64,000 nt of DNA, taken from Methylobacter tundripaludum. GTDB taxonomy: Bacteria; Pseudomonadota; Gammaproteobacteria; Methylococcales; Methylomonadaceae. Below are positions 35,715-45,196 of the stretch, one piece after another; positions within the stretch are counted from its first letter, which is position 1, and each line of letters begins with the position of its first letter. Below the pieces are notes generated by a model, which saw only the letters and a program-made list of their open reading frames with translations, searched no databases and had not been told where the DNA came from. The translations under genes and the position numbers were made by a program. Location: contig NZ_PTIY01000006.1 in NCBI RefSeq assembly GCF_002934365.1, forward strand, positions 124,001-188,000. Direction: 5' to 3'.

Positions 35715-38363
35715 ATGTATTCAGTTGAAGTTTTTCCATGGAATAAAAATTTCGAGGTTGGTGTACCGCTGATCGATGCACAGCACCAAAAGTTGGTCGA
35801 GTTGTTAAATGTGTTGGCAGGTCACTTGGCCTACCAATCCGACGTCCCCACCTTAAACAATGTTTTCAATGACTTGGCTGAATACGCTATTTACCATTTT
35901 CAGGCCGAGGAGCGCATCTGGCATGCGTTCTTCCCTGAAGACCCCTGGGAAACAAAACATAAAGAGGATCACAGGCGGTTCTTGGCTACGGTGAACAGAA
36001 TAATGGGGGGGAAAACCAGCAGGCCGCTGGATCAGCTGATTGAAGAAATCCTGACATTTCTGACCCAATGGCTGGCCTTTCATATTCTGGACACCGACAT
36101 GCGCATGGCCAAAGTCGTGTTGGCGGTACAATCAGGCGTACCGTTAAACCAGGCCAAGAAGCAAGCCGACCAGGAAATGAGCGGGGCGATGAAGGTGCTG
36201 ATCGAAACCATGCTTTCGATGTTCGATGCGCTTTCTTCACGCACCATGCAACTGGCGAAGGAGGTCGTTGAACGCCAGAAAGCCGAGCAAGCCAGCCAGG
36301 ACGCCCTGGATCGCCTGCAAAAAATCGCCAGCCAGGTACCGGGACTGGTGTTCCAGTTTCAGCGGTTTCCCGATGGGCGCTCCTGCATCCCTTACGCCAA
36401 TGAGGCCATTCGCACTATCTACCGGGTCAGCCCGGAGGAAGTCAGCGAAGATGCGACCAAGATACTTGCCGCCGTGCATCCTGACGATCTGGACGCTTTC
36501 AAGACGTCCTTTAAGGTATCGGCGCAAAACTTAACGCCATGGCGCCAGGAGTACCGCTTGAAATTTGACGACGCCCCTGTCTGCTGGCTGTTCGGTAACG
36601 CGCTGCCGCAGCGGCAGGCGGACGGCTCCGTACTTTGGCACGGCTTCATCACCGACATCACCAAGCAAAAGCAGGATGAGGTGGATCTTCGCATCGCGGC
36701 CACCGCATTTGAATTGCAGGATGCCATGTTGGTCACCGATGCAAACAACGTTATCCTCAAAGTCAATCAGGCATTTACCCGAATCACCGGTTACAGTGCC
36801 GAGGAAGTCCTGGGAAAAACCCCCAATTTGCTCAGCTCAGGGCTGCATGATAAGGCTTTTTACACGGCGATGTGGGATAGCATCAATCGCACCGACGCAT
36901 GGCAGGGTGAAATATGGAACCGGCGCAAAAACGGCGAGGTGTTCCCTGAATGGCTTATTATTACGGCGGTAAAGGCAGCCGATGAAAAGACTGAGCAGAT
37001 TCATCATTACGTTGCCTCTTTTTCCGATATTACCTCCCGCAAAGCCGCCGAGGAGGAAATCAAACAACTGGCCTTTTATGATCCTCTCACCCAGCTGCCT
37101 AATCGCAGACTGCTGCAGGAACGCCTTAAACACAGCATCGACATAGAACGGCGTGACGGCAAACGGCTGGCATTACTGATGCTTGACCTGGATCGCTTTA
37201 AAGCGGTCAACGACAGTTTGGGGCATCTGGCGGGCGACGAGTTACTGCAACAGGTCGCGGCGCGCATCACGGCAAGATTGCGCGATGTGGACATGGTGGC
37301 GCGTCTGGGCGGGGACGAATTTGTCGTCTTGCTGGAAGACATTGCGCATCCTGAAGACGCCGCACGGGTGGCTGAAGAAATCATATTCGCGTTAAGCAAA
37401 TCCTTCCAACTAACCCAAAGCAATGACGTGCAGATTGGCGTCAGCATCGGCATCAGCCTGTATCCTGAACACGGCGCCAGCTATGAAGAGCTCACGGATC
37501 ACGCCGATGCCGCGCTGTATCAAGCCAAAGACCAAGGACGCGGCTGCTATGCCTATTTTTCCGAAGACCAGACGATCGCAGCCCGTGAACGCATTGCCTT
37601 GGAAACAAGGCTGCGCCGGGCGATAGAGCAACAGGAGCTGCGCGTTTTTTACCAACCGCAGGTCGATATTGCCAGCGGACGCATCGTCGGCGCCGAAGCT
37701 TTGGTACGCTGGCAAGACCCGGCAGAGGGGCTGATTCCCCCGCTACGTTTTATCCCAATCGCCGAAGAAACCGGGCTGATTTTGGACATTGGCAAATGGG
37801 TGCTCCGTGAAACCTGCCGTCAAGGTCGCCGATGGCTGGATGAGGGTTTGCCGCCGCTAACGTTGGCGGTCAATGTTTCTCCCCAGCAATTCCGCCGCGG
37901 TAATATTAGCGCCTTGGTTGAGGCGGTGCTGAACGAAACAGGGTTCCCGGCCGAACACCTGGAGCTGGAAATGACTGAAAGCGGACTGCTGGAAAACCAG
38001 AGCAATGTGATGGAGCTTCTGAACAAGTTGCGTTATCAAGGCGTCCGTCTCGCCATTGACGACTTCGGCACGGGTTTTTCGTCGCTGGCTTACCTGAAGC
38101 ATTTCCCGCTGGACGTGTTAAAAATCGACAAAAGCTTTATCGATGACATTCCGCACTTGCAGGACGATATGGAAATTGCCGCGACTATTATTGCAATGGG
38201 ACATATTCTGGGCTTTAAAGTGCTGGCGGAAGGCGTCGAAACCCCGGAGCAACTGGCGTTCCTGCGGGAAAAGAACTGCGATTCGTATCAAGGTTACATC
38301 CTTAGCCCGCCTGTGCCGGCGGAAGCGTTTGCGCTGTTATTGCGGGAGCAAGGAATAAATTAA
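35715..38363 (+). CDS. bacteriohemerythrin-PAS-PAS-GGDEF-EAL cyclic-di-GMP enzyme
   Basis: The 882-residue protein would tune cyclic-di-GMP to oxygen. Residues 1-135 form a hemerythrin domain with di-iron ligands at His24 (DAQHQKL), His61 and Glu65 (YHFQAEE), His82/His86 (HKEDH) and HILDTDM near 120. Two PAS regions follow (about 200-320 and 330-440). An intact GGDEF motif lies in RLGGDEFVVLL near residue 532 and an intact EAL in GAEALVRW near 660. The DDFGTGFSSL and YQGY motifs of active EAL domains are also present. No membrane segment is seen. ATG 35715 is preferred to TTG 35700 because of GGACGAGAG upstream. Confidence 0.93.
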   Translation: MYSVEVFPWNKNFEVGVPLIDAQHQKLVELLNVLAGHLAYQSDVPTLNNVFNDLAEYAIYHFQAEERIWHAFFPEDPWETKHKEDHRRFLATVNRIMGGKTSRPLDQLIEEILTFLTQWLAFHILDTDMRMAKVVLAVQSGVPLNQAKKQADQEMSGAMKVLIETMLSMFDALSSRTMQLAKEVVERQKAEQASQDALDRLQKIASQVPGLVFQFQRFPDGRSCIPYANEAIRTIYRVSPEEVSEDATKILAAVHPDDLDAFKTSFKVSAQNLTPWRQEYRLKFDDAPVCWLFGNALPQRQADGSVLWHGFITDITKQKQDEVDLRIAATAFELQDAMLVTDANNVILKVNQAFTRITGYSAEEVLGKTPNLLSSGLHDKAFYTAMWDSINRTDAWQGEIWNRRKNGEVFPEWLIITAVKAADEKTEQIHHYVASFSDITSRKAAEEEIKQLAFYDPLTQLPNRRLLQERLKHSIDIERRDGKRLALLMLDLDRFKAVNDSLGHLAGDELLQQVAARITARLRDVDMVARLGGDEFVVLLEDIAHPEDAARVAEEIIFALSKSFQLTQSNDVQIGVSIGISLYPEHGASYEELTDHADAALYQAKDQGRGCYAYFSEDQTIAARERIALETRLRRAIEQQELRVFYQPQVDIASGRIVGAEALVRWQDPAEGLIPPLRFIPIAEETGLILDIGKWVLRETCRQGRRWLDEGLPPLTLAVNVSPQQFRRGNISALVEAVLNETGFPAEHLELEMTESGLLENQSNVMELLNKLRYQGVRLAIDDFGTGFSSLAYLKHFPLDVLKIDKSFIDDIPHLQDDMEIAATIIAMGHILGFKVLAEGVETPEQLAFLREKNCDSYQGYILSPPVPAEAFALLLREQGIN

Positions 38364-38366
38364 TTT

Positions 38367-38533
38367 TTCACCGCGAAGATCACGAAAAATGAAATATAAA
38401 AACTTCGTGATCTCGCCAACTGCTCCCTGCGTTGCTCGACCTCCTGCATAACCCACAGGGATGTAGGGAATGCAGATATTGCAGGAGCAAATATCTGTCC
38501 TTGCAGTCGTTCGTGTCTTCGTGGTGTTATGCC
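38367..38533. repeat. composite palindromic repeat R1 (copy 4, with insert)
   Basis: CACCGCGAAGATCACGAA pairs with TTCGTGATCTCG within the first 50 bases. A 100-base insert follows, with its own dyads (CTCCTGCATAACCCAC, TATTGCAGGAGCAAATA), before the outer arm CGTTCGTGTCTTCGTGGTG. The insert resembles that at 20032. It separates the cyclic-di-GMP gene from purM. Confidence 0.8.
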
Positions 38534-38558
38534 TTAAGCGGAAACGATTAAATCCCGT

Positions 38559-39602
38559 TTACAGATAGTTAACTTCCGGCTTGCCTTCGGACTCGACCAG
38601 CTCGCCGATAGTAAAAGCCTGCTCGCCCAACTGACTCAAGGTTTCAAGCGTCGCCCGCTCATCCTCGGGAGCCACGCAAACGATCATGCCGATGCCGCAA
38701 TTAAAAGTGACCAGCATGTCCGCCTGCGATACGTTACCTTTTTCCTGCAACCACTTGAAGATGGCCGGAAACTCCCAGGAAGCAAGGTCGATGTGGGCGT
38801 TGGTGTCTTGCGGAAGCACGCGCGGAAGATTCTCGGTCAAGCCGCCGCCGGTAATGTGGGCCAGCGCATGCACCGGTACTTTATCGAGCAGCGACAACAA
38901 CGACTTGACGTAGATCCGGGTCGGTTCGAGCAAGGCTGCGCCCAAAGATTTGCCGTTAAAGGGTTCGGTCAGCGCCGACTGACTGTGGGTGATGATTTTC
39001 CTGATTAATGAATAGCCGTTGGAGTGCGGGCCGGATGATGCGAGGCCGATCAGCTTGTCGCCGACTTTGACTTTGCCGCCGTCGAGCACTTTGCTTTTTT
39101 CCACGATGCCGACGCAAAACCCGGCCAGATCATACTCCCCGTCCGCATACATGCCCGGCATTTCTGCGGTTTCGCCGCCGACCAAAGCAGCACCTGCCAA
39201 CTCGCAACCTTTGCCGATGCCGTCCACGACCGCTGCGGCGGTGTCGACATCCAGCTTACCGGTCGCAAAGTAATCAAGGAAAAACAGGGGCTCCGCGCCC
39301 TGAACAATAATATCGTTGACGCACATTGCAACCAGGTCGATGCCGATGGTGTCATGGATACCCAACTCATTGGCCAGTTTCAGCTTGGTGCCTACGCCAT
39401 CGGTACCGGAAACCAGAATCGGCTGCCGATAACGGTCCAGCGGCAGTTCAAACATCGAACCGAAACCGCCCAGACCCGCCATGACCCCTGCCGTCCGTGT
39501 TCTGGCTGCAATAGGCTTGATCCGTTCGACTAATGCGTTACCGGCTTCAATGTCAACGCCTGCGCTTTTATAATTCAAGCTTTCTTGATTTTGTTCGCTC
39601 AA
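38559..39602 (-). CDS. purM: phosphoribosylformylglycinamidine cyclo-ligase (AIR synthetase)
   Basis: PurM closes the imidazole ring in the fifth step of purine synthesis, using ATP. The 347 residues match the family length. Typical stretches are [20 protein letters not shown] at the start, [13 protein letters not shown] near residue 85, [22 protein letters not shown] near 115, [11 protein letters not shown] near 165, [17 protein letters not shown] near 210 and [17 protein letters not shown] near 270. No purN follows; the gene stands alone between a repeat and an upstream region of about 240 bases. Confidence 0.97.
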   Translation of the reverse strand: MSEQNQESLNYKSAGVDIEAGNALVERIKPIAARTRTAGVMAGLGGFGSMFELPLDRYRQPILVSGTDGVGTKLKLANELGIHDTIGIDLVAMCVNDIIVQGAEPLFFLDYFATGKLDVDTAAAVVDGIGKGCELAGAALVGGETAEMPGMYADGEYDLAGFCVGIVEKSKVLDGGKVKVGDKLIGLASSGPHSNGYSLIRKIITHSQSALTEPFNGKSLGAALLEPTRIYVKSLLSLLDKVPVHALAHITGGGLTENLPRVLPQDTNAHIDLASWEFPAIFKWLQEKGNVSQADMLVTFNCGIGMIVCVAPEDERATLETLSQLGEQAFTIGELVESEGKPEVNYL

Positions 39603-39846
39603 TGTGGTGTTCTCTTGCTAAAATTTAAACTTCCGATATTGTACAAGACATCATCGGTTTTGTCTGAAGGATATGAATACACAGGTTTTATCTGACAGAT
39701 GTTACCGTAGCGTTTGTGTGAATTTGGATTCATATCATTTTAAGCGCGGCAAATTGAAAAAAATAATTAACGTGGTTGGCTGTTAATTACAGTGGATCAA
39801 CCGAAACCGCCCATGGCAACACCAAGTCTTTTTGAGGAGTGGATAT

Positions 39847-40251
39847 ATGAACGTAACAAAAATGTTTAACCCTATGCTGTTTATTGCAGCCACATTATTT
39901 ACCGGCACCGTTTCCGCCTATGAGTCGGGTCTAACAGAAGAGATTTGCAAAAAGCCCCAGTTCAGAGACTTCAGCCTTCCTGTCTTTCAAGAGCCCGAAA
40001 AAACCGAGATTCCGCCTGAATCAACATTTTCCTTCATGGTTTCGCCTTGGGCCAAGCCGAGCACCATCAAATTGACCGCTAAAAATCAAGAACTCGAATA
40101 TACGGTCGAAAGCAACAGCAGTTTTCACCGGGTTAAGGCAAAGTTGCCTGCTGCTTTCAATGGCCAATATGTCAGGCTCAATGTCAGCGCCAAAGCGGAA
40201 TTAGGCTGCTCCGGCCAAAACGGATGGCTGGTTAAAGTAACCGATAAATAA
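39847..40251 (+). CDS. small exported protein of unknown function
   Basis: ATG 39847 lies 7 bases after GGAG and gives 134 residues with a signal peptide ending near TVSAYESG. The mature part of about 110 residues is predicted beta-rich, with Pro-rich strands (FSLPVFQEPEKTEIPPES) and two Cys residues, one near the start (EEICKKP) and one near the end (LGCSGQ), which could form a disulfide. It has no recognised motif. An immunoglobulin-like periplasmic fold is a guess from strand spacing. It is monocistronic, followed by repeat R2. Confidence 0.75.
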   Translation: MNVTKMFNPMLFIAATLFTGTVSAYESGLTEEICKKPQFRDFSLPVFQEPEKTEIPPESTFSFMVSPWAKPSTIKLTAKNQELEYTVESNSSFHRVKAKLPAAFNGQYVRLNVSAKAELGCSGQNGWLVKVTDK

Positions 40252-40257
40252 CAGAAG

Positions 40258-40320
40258 TGAAAGGCTAAGGGCGAAAGACGAAAAAACCTAACACAGGATC
40301 GCTCTGTGCCTTTTGCCTGT
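40258..40320. repeat. heptamer inverted array, family R2 (copy 3, short)
   Basis: AAGGCTAAGGGCGAAAGACGAA on the left and GCCTTTTGCCTG on the right are separated by a spacer with its own small dyad (CACAGGATCGCTCTGTG). It fills the gap between two converging genes, where the hairpin may act as a weak terminator. Confidence 0.75.
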
Positions 40321-40321
40321 T

Positions 40322-40789
40322 TTAATAAAGCACCTTGTCGGTCTTTTCAGCCCATATCTGAAACGGCTGCATTGCATTCGGCAGATTTAAATGCAGCATG
40401 GCGATACGGCGCTGATGCGGCAACACGGCAATCTCATCGTAAATGAAGCTGTCGTCAAAGTTGGCGGCAGCGGCATCATGCCGACTACAGGCAAAATAGA
40501 CCTTTTCAAGCCTCGCCCAGTAGATCGCCCCCAGGCACATCGGACAGGGCTCGCAGCTGGAATAAAGGGTGCAGCCCGGCAACTGGAAATCATTGAGCTT
40601 TTGACAAGCCAGGCGTATCGCCATCACTTCCGCATGGGCGGTAGGGTCGATATTGCTGGTGACCTTGTTGCCGCTGGCGGCAATCACCCGTCCCTCTTTT
40701 ACAATAACCGCCCCGTAAGGGCCGCCCTGTCCCGATCGGGCATTCTCTACGGCCAGATCGACCGCCTGCCGCAAAAACTCCTCATCCAT
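40322..40789 (-). CDS. guanine deaminase-type nucleoside/base deaminase
   Basis: The 155-residue zinc hydrolase of the cytidine deaminase fold has the metal and proton-shuttle motif HAEVMAIR near residue 53 and PCPMCLGAIYWARL near 80. The segments NKVTSNIDPTAHAE and the C-terminal AEKTDKVLY resemble bacterial guanine deaminase (GuaD), which converts guanine to xanthine. A tRNA adenosine deaminase (TadA) is less likely because of these segments. Its ATG directly abuts the metA stop, so it is translated from the same mRNA. Confidence 0.85.
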   Translation of the reverse strand: MDEEFLRQAVDLAVENARSGQGGPYGAVIVKEGRVIAASGNKVTSNIDPTAHAEVMAIRLACQKLNDFQLPGCTLYSSCEPCPMCLGAIYWARLEKVYFACSRHDAAAANFDDSFIYDEIAVLPHQRRIAMLHLNLPNAMQPFQIWAEKTDKVLY

Positions 40790-41854
40790 TTATAAGCCTA
40801 GGGGATTATTTGGGTCTACGCCATCCATGAAAGGCAGGCCACGTTCCTGATGGGTCAATTGATATATTTTTCCCAACCAATTGTTGAATACCGCTTTCGC
40901 CGTATCGCCCCAGGTGTTGTCGATATGTTCCAGCACCTGGTTTTCAGGAAACTCGGCCAGACGCAGCCCGTTCTGTCTGGCCGATATGACCTGCTGCTCA
41001 TAACCGGCAAAAATCTGCTGGACCTCGGCATTAAAATAATTTTCCGGGAACGGCGGGTAGTCGTCTATTTCCGCACGATAAAAGCGCAGGACTTCACGCT
41101 TGTATTCTTTCAACAGGCTGATGTCGTCATATTCAGGATGCCCTTGAAAAAACACAATGCGAAAACCGTCCGGGCTGACCGCAAGATGCACGCCGGCTTC
41201 TTTGCTGGCGGCCAGGACCCTGAGCCCGTGTTGTTCCATATCGCTCTGGAATATTTCATTAAAACGGGAATGAGGGACGTCAAATCGGGTGTTGATTTCC
41301 GCGACCAACGGATGGCTGCGATCGGTTAGTTTATGCGAAAACACTCCCCAACGTTTGGCCGGCAAGCGGGTTCGCTCGATGCCGTAACAATATTGAATGA
41401 CGGCATGCGTCGCAAGGCATGAACACAATATCGAGGTGACATTTTCCTTCGCCCAGAAAAAAACCTCGGTCAACGGTTGCCAGAAATCTTCCTCGGATAA
41501 TCGGGGATGCGTGACATTAGCGCCGCTGATGATCAGCGCATCCAAGCCATCCCGTTTGATTTTCTCGAAGGGTTCGTAATATTTAGCGATATGGGCTTGC
41601 GCTTCCGGGCTTCTTTTCAGTCCCTCAATGGTAAACGGATGCACATGAAACTGAACGATCTGGTTGCACGCCCCCACCAGCCGGAAAAATTGTCTTTCGG
41701 TCGCTTCCAGCGCCGCATCGGGCATCATATTGAGCAGACCGATATGCATTTCCCGTATATCCTGATTACTGGCGCGAACAGGATCCAGTATTTCCTCCCC
41801 TTCTTCACGAAGGCGTTGAAATGTCGGTAAATCAGTATGTGCAACTAAAGGCAT
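40790..41854 (-). CDS. metA: homoserine O-acyltransferase, MetA/MetAS type
   Basis: It acylates homoserine with succinyl- or acetyl-CoA at the start of methionine synthesis. The 354-residue protein shows MHIGLLNMMPDAALEATERQ near residue 35, LIISGANVTHP near 105, the nucleophilic Cys in SILCSCLATHAV near 142, KRWGVFSHKL and the catalytic His and Glu in VFFQGHPEYDD near 235. The C-terminal tail is longer than in E. coli MetA, as in other members of this type. Sequence alone does not settle succinyl versus acetyl use. It lies 18 bases after the P-loop gene. Confidence 0.93.
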   Translation of the reverse strand: MPLVAHTDLPTFQRLREEGEEILDPVRASNQDIREMHIGLLNMMPDAALEATERQFFRLVGACNQIVQFHVHPFTIEGLKRSPEAQAHIAKYYEPFEKIKRDGLDALIISGANVTHPRLSEEDFWQPLTEVFFWAKENVTSILCSCLATHAVIQYCYGIERTRLPAKRWGVFSHKLTDRSHPLVAEINTRFDVPHSRFNEIFQSDMEQHGLRVLAASKEAGVHLAVSPDGFRIVFFQGHPEYDDISLLKEYKREVLRFYRAEIDDYPPFPENYFNAEVQQIFAGYEQQVISARQNGLRLAEFPENQVLEHIDNTWGDTAKAVFNNWLGKIYQLTHQERGLPFMDGVDPNNPLGL

Positions 41855-41872
41855 AACCGGACTCCGTCCATA

Positions 41873-42718
41873 TTATTGCTGGGAACCAAGGGCATCGGCG
41901 ATAAGCCGGATAAAGTCATCCTCGCCGTTAACGGCGGCGACATCGTTCGCATCGACAGTATAGCCGTATTGATCGGCGATAGCCTGATAGCGGGGCAGTC
42001 TGGACTTGAATAGCTCGGGAAAAACCCAGGAGACAAAATCATCCGGCTGAATGGCATCAGTGGAAGAATACTGTCTAAGCTTCATGAATTCGGCGAGTTT
42101 TTCATCAAGGAACGCTTCCCGATAATAAAGCGGCTTGGGATCGGATTTAGCGCGTTCAATAATGGTTTGCTCCAATTCCGGCGGAATTTTGATGTAAACA
42201 ATCAGCGTGTTCTGCGCCAGCGTTTCCAGCACCTCGGGGCTATCCAGCTCGCAAACGCTGCCTCCGGCGTCATTGACGAAGTGCTTGTAGCCGTATATGT
42301 CTACCGCTTTATCGATAAAATCCGGCACGTCATTCATCGCGGCAATCTCAGCCTGATGGTGCAGTTTTTGCCGGCGTTTGAATTCCTGCAAAGACAGTCC
42401 GCCCAACTCAGGATTGCCGAGTTTACCGAGAAAGCTGGAAACAGGAGCCAAGTTATCGACGGTTATCTTATTGCTGATATGGATGGAGTCGGAAAGCAGC
42501 AATTCGCGCAGAAACGGAACGCGCATGGCTTGGCGCTTGATATTATCCAGAATAGGCTCTTCCAGATATTTTGTGCCTATCCGGTAATCGCCGGAATAAT
42601 GGAACCATTTGGCTTTAGGCAATTTATTGGCCAGCGTGGTTTTTCCCGCGCCGGACATAGCCAGCAGAGTAATGCGTTTTGTTTGCCAGTCCAGGAATTC
42701 CTGAGGACTCATTTTCAT
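41873..42718 (-). CDS. P-loop ATPase/kinase-like protein of unknown role
   Basis: The 281-residue cytoplasmic protein has a Walker A motif SGAGKTT near residue 21 (ITLLAMSGAGKTTLANKL), followed by HYSGDYRIGTKYLEEP, and a hydrophobic NTLIVYIKIPPELE strand near 170. It resembles nucleotide or shikimate kinase-like folds but the substrate is unknown. It is the second gene of a four-gene minus-strand group: DUF6763, this gene, metA, guaD. The association with the small acidic gene upstream appears in other gammaproteobacteria, from general knowledge. Confidence 0.75.
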   Translation of the reverse strand: MKMSPQEFLDWQTKRITLLAMSGAGKTTLANKLPKAKWFHYSGDYRIGTKYLEEPILDNIKRQAMRVPFLRELLLSDSIHISNKITVDNLAPVSSFLGKLGNPELGGLSLQEFKRRQKLHHQAEIAAMNDVPDFIDKAVDIYGYKHFVNDAGGSVCELDSPEVLETLAQNTLIVYIKIPPELEQTIIERAKSDPKPLYYREAFLDEKLAEFMKLRQYSSTDAIQPDDFVSWVFPELFKSRLPRYQAIADQYGYTVDANDVAAVNGEDDFIRLIADALGSQQ

Positions 42719-42734
42719 TGTGATGCTTCCCTCA

Positions 42735-43034
42735 TTAATCCAGGTAATCTTCTATGTCCAGATCGTCAGGATTGGGTCTGTGTTCGTCCGTATCGGTATA
42801 GCCCAAATCATCGACCTCAAGATCGTCAAAAGGCGCGCTCCAGTCTTCAGGAGCCTCAATATAATCGAAAGTTGAGCTATACCAGCTGTCATGGTCGTAT
42901 TCGCCAATATCGCCGTTAAGGTATTGGACTTCAATGGAATCATCGCTTTCTTCAATGGCGACGACTTTAAATTTCAGGTTGTTTTCCACATCCTTGTACC
43001 AACTGCCGATGATAGGGTCTGCTATGGTTGTCAT
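42735..43034 (-). CDS. small acidic protein, DUF6763-like
   Basis: The 99-residue protein is strongly acidic in its second half (FDDLEVDDLGYTDTDEH, DDLDIEDYLD). The first half is a compact beta-rich domain (DPIIGSWYKDVENNLKFKVVAIEE and DIGEYDHDSWYSS) of the kind seen in small uncharacterised gammaproteobacterial proteins. There is no signal peptide. It is the first gene of the group leading to metA and lies 16 bases from the P-loop gene. Confidence 0.75.
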   Translation of the reverse strand: MTTIADPIIGSWYKDVENNLKFKVVAIEESDDSIEVQYLNGDIGEYDHDSWYSSTFDYIEAPEDWSAPFDDLEVDDLGYTDTDEHRPNPDDLDIEDYLD

Positions 43035-43235
43035 AATTATTCCTCAATGCTTAGCTAGAATGTTTCGCCGCAAAAATATCTAAAAGGTAAGTGATCTTAC
43101 TAACAATGCAAAAGAAAATACAAAAGTATTTTATACTGGCCGGGATAAATTTATTTTCCGTATTTTTATATTGAAACCCGCGTTAAAGCCTGTTATGACA
43201 AGGCTGATTGAATTATCCGGGTGCGATATTTATAA

Positions 43236-43254
43236 AGTAAGCACCGCTTACTTG
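43236..43254. promoter_or_regulatory. perfect inverted repeat upstream of the BrkB-type gene
   Basis: AAGTAAGC-ACC-GCTTACTT is an exact 8-base dyad ending 16 bases before the start codon at 43271, within the divergent promoter region shared with the DUF6763 gene. It could be an operator or an RNA hairpin occluding the start. That start has no clear Shine-Dalgarno sequence. Confidence 0.4.
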
Positions 43255-43270
43255 CAACAGTCCGCCAATA

Positions 43271-44191
43271 ATGACGAATAATGTGTTCAGATCAAAAACT
43301 CTGTTTTTAGAGTTACTGCAAAAACTGATTACGCAGTCGAAAGCAATTCGCCCTCCCGGTTTCGCCGGACTGACATTGCATGACATAGGCTTCTTCTTCC
43401 TGGTGGAAATCCAAAAAAGCGCCATTACCACTCGGGCGTCCGCAGTAGCCTTTACTCTGTTTCTCGCGATGTTTCCCGCCATCATCTTCTTTTTTTCGTT
43501 GATACCTTTCCTGCCCGTCGCTAATCTGCACCAGCAGGTGTTCAACGAAATGCACTCGCTATTACCTGAAAACGCTTATCAGGCCGCTGTTGAAACCATT
43601 AACGATCTGGTGAAAAACCAGCATAACGGATTGCTATCATTCGGATTTTTGGTAACAGTCTACTTTGCCACCAACGGTATTAATGCGTTGATGGAAGCGT
43701 TCAACCAGGCTCTTCATGTCGTTGAAACCCGATCTTTTATCAAGCAGCGGTGCGTTTCGCTACTCTTGTTTGTAGCGCTCTCGCTGCTCCTGCTGACGGC
43801 TTCATTGCTGATTATATTCAGCGAAGTTGCGATCAATTATGCAATTGATCAGGGCTGGCTCTTACATGACTGGCGAGAAATATTATTATTGATGCTGGGC
43901 AAGTGGCTGGTTGCGCTTTTGCTGTTATATACCGCCATCTCGTTGCTGTATTACTTTGGCCCGGTTAATTCGGCCAACTACCAGTTTATAAGCCCCGGCG
44001 CGCTGTTGGCGACCGTTTTATCGATCTCGGCGTCATTGCTGTTTAACTATTATGTCAACAACTTCGGCACTTACAACAAGGTGTATGGCGGCATCGGCAC
44101 CATCATGGTCATCATGTTATGGCTCGAATTTAACTGTTTGATTATGCTGATAGGTTTTGACCTAAACGCCAAAATATACAACCGTTCTTAG
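43271..44191 (+). CDS. YihY/BrkB family inner membrane protein
   Basis: The 306-residue protein has six hydrophobic segments, including ASAVAFTLFLAMFPAIIFFFSLI near residue 60 and the closing GTIMVIMLWLEFNCLIMLIG. The conserved FGPVNSANYQFISPGALLATV block near residue 235 is diagnostic for this family. Its biochemical role is unsettled; older annotation as ribonuclease BN is not supported. It starts at ATG 43271 without an obvious ribosome-binding site. The 3' end converges on ubiA. Confidence 0.9.
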   Translation: MTNNVFRSKTLFLELLQKLITQSKAIRPPGFAGLTLHDIGFFFLVEIQKSAITTRASAVAFTLFLAMFPAIIFFFSLIPFLPVANLHQQVFNEMHSLLPENAYQAAVETINDLVKNQHNGLLSFGFLVTVYFATNGINALMEAFNQALHVVETRSFIKQRCVSLLLFVALSLLLLTASLLIIFSEVAINYAIDQGWLLHDWREILLLMLGKWLVALLLLYTAISLLYYFGPVNSANYQFISPGALLATVLSISASLLFNYYVNNFGTYNKVYGGIGTIMVIMLWLEFNCLIMLIGFDLNAKIYNRS

Positions 44192-44234
44192 CAAGCGGCT
44201 TTGGGAATATCCCCGGCTGTCACAATCGGTCCGG

Positions 44235-45137
44235 TCATCGTCGCAACCAATAATCCGCCAGCAAACCTAAAAACACGGCCAAGCCATACCAGTTGTTGTT
44301 TAAAAACGCCTTAAAACAAAGCGCTCTTTCCCGGTGAAGAATCAATTTTTGCTGATAAACCGACAAGCCCGCCGCAATTAAAATACCGCCGTAATAAGGC
44401 CAACCGGTGTTCGCCATTTGCCCCACAGTAATCAGCAGGCCGAGTATGACGACCTGCAACGCCGCCATGATGTGACGGTCGTAAGCGCCGAACAGTATGG
44501 CCGTCGATTTAACGCCTATTTTCAGATCATCGTCCTTATCGACCATCGCGTACATGGTGTCGTAAACCAACGCCCATAATATGGTAGCCAAATACATCAG
44601 CCAGCCCACCGGCGGAATGCTGTCCAGCTGCGCGGCAAACGACATCGGCACCGCCCAGCCGAAAGCCATGCCCAAATAGGCCTGGGGCAAATGAGTGTAA
44701 CGCTTCATAAACGGATAGCTGGCGGCCAGAAAGGCGCCGATGAACGACAGCATGATGGTGTAGATGTTCAACAACAAGACCAAACCGAAAGAGCACAAAC
44801 ACAACACCGTAAAAACTATCAGCGCTTCCTTGGGGCTTACCCTGCCTGCGGCGATAGGCCGCTGCTTGGTGCGTTCCACATGCGGATCGAAGTCGCGGTC
44901 GGCATAATCGTTAATCACGCAGCCTGCCGCCCTCATCAGCACAACGCCCAGACAAATAACGGTCAAAACCAGCAAATCGGGTTTGCCGCCGCTGGCGACC
45001 CACAGCGCCCACAACGCAGGCCACAATAAAATCAGGATGCCGATAGGCTTGTCGAATCGCGCTAATAGCCAGTATTGCTTGATTCGATCCAGTACGCGAT
45101 CCATTATTTTGTCCATCATCGTTATTGCCTTTTCCAA
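44235..45137 (-). CDS. ubiA: 4-hydroxybenzoate polyprenyltransferase
   Basis: UbiA attaches the polyprenyl tail to 4-hydroxybenzoate in ubiquinone synthesis. The protein (300 residues from ATG 45137; Met codons at residues 7-8 and 12 could also start it) has the aspartate-rich motif [19 protein letters not shown] near residue 75 and the second motif [19 protein letters not shown] near 190, which bind the diphosphate through Mg ions. Several membrane helices are evident. [19 protein letters not shown] near the start is characteristic of UbiA. It is divergent from arsC. Confidence 0.95.
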   Translation of the reverse strand: MEKAITMMDKIMDRVLDRIKQYWLLARFDKPIGILILLWPALWALWVASGGKPDLLVLTVICLGVVLMRAAGCVINDYADRDFDPHVERTKQRPIAAGRVSPKEALIVFTVLCLCSFGLVLLLNIYTIMLSFIGAFLAASYPFMKRYTHLPQAYLGMAFGWAVPMSFAAQLDSIPPVGWLMYLATILWALVYDTMYAMVDKDDDLKIGVKSTAILFGAYDRHIMAALQVVILGLLITVGQMANTGWPYYGGILIAAGLSVYQQKLILHRERALCFKAFLNNNWYGLAVFLGLLADYWLRR

Positions 45138-45196
45138 AGCCTGAATTTTATTAAAAATGCTATTATAGCTTTTTTATTTTAATGAGCAGGTGAACC

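Noticed and set aside
43271-44191. Ribonuclease BN annotation of the BrkB-type gene
   Set aside because: That name arose from an old misassignment; the protein is a six-helix membrane protein without nuclease motifs.
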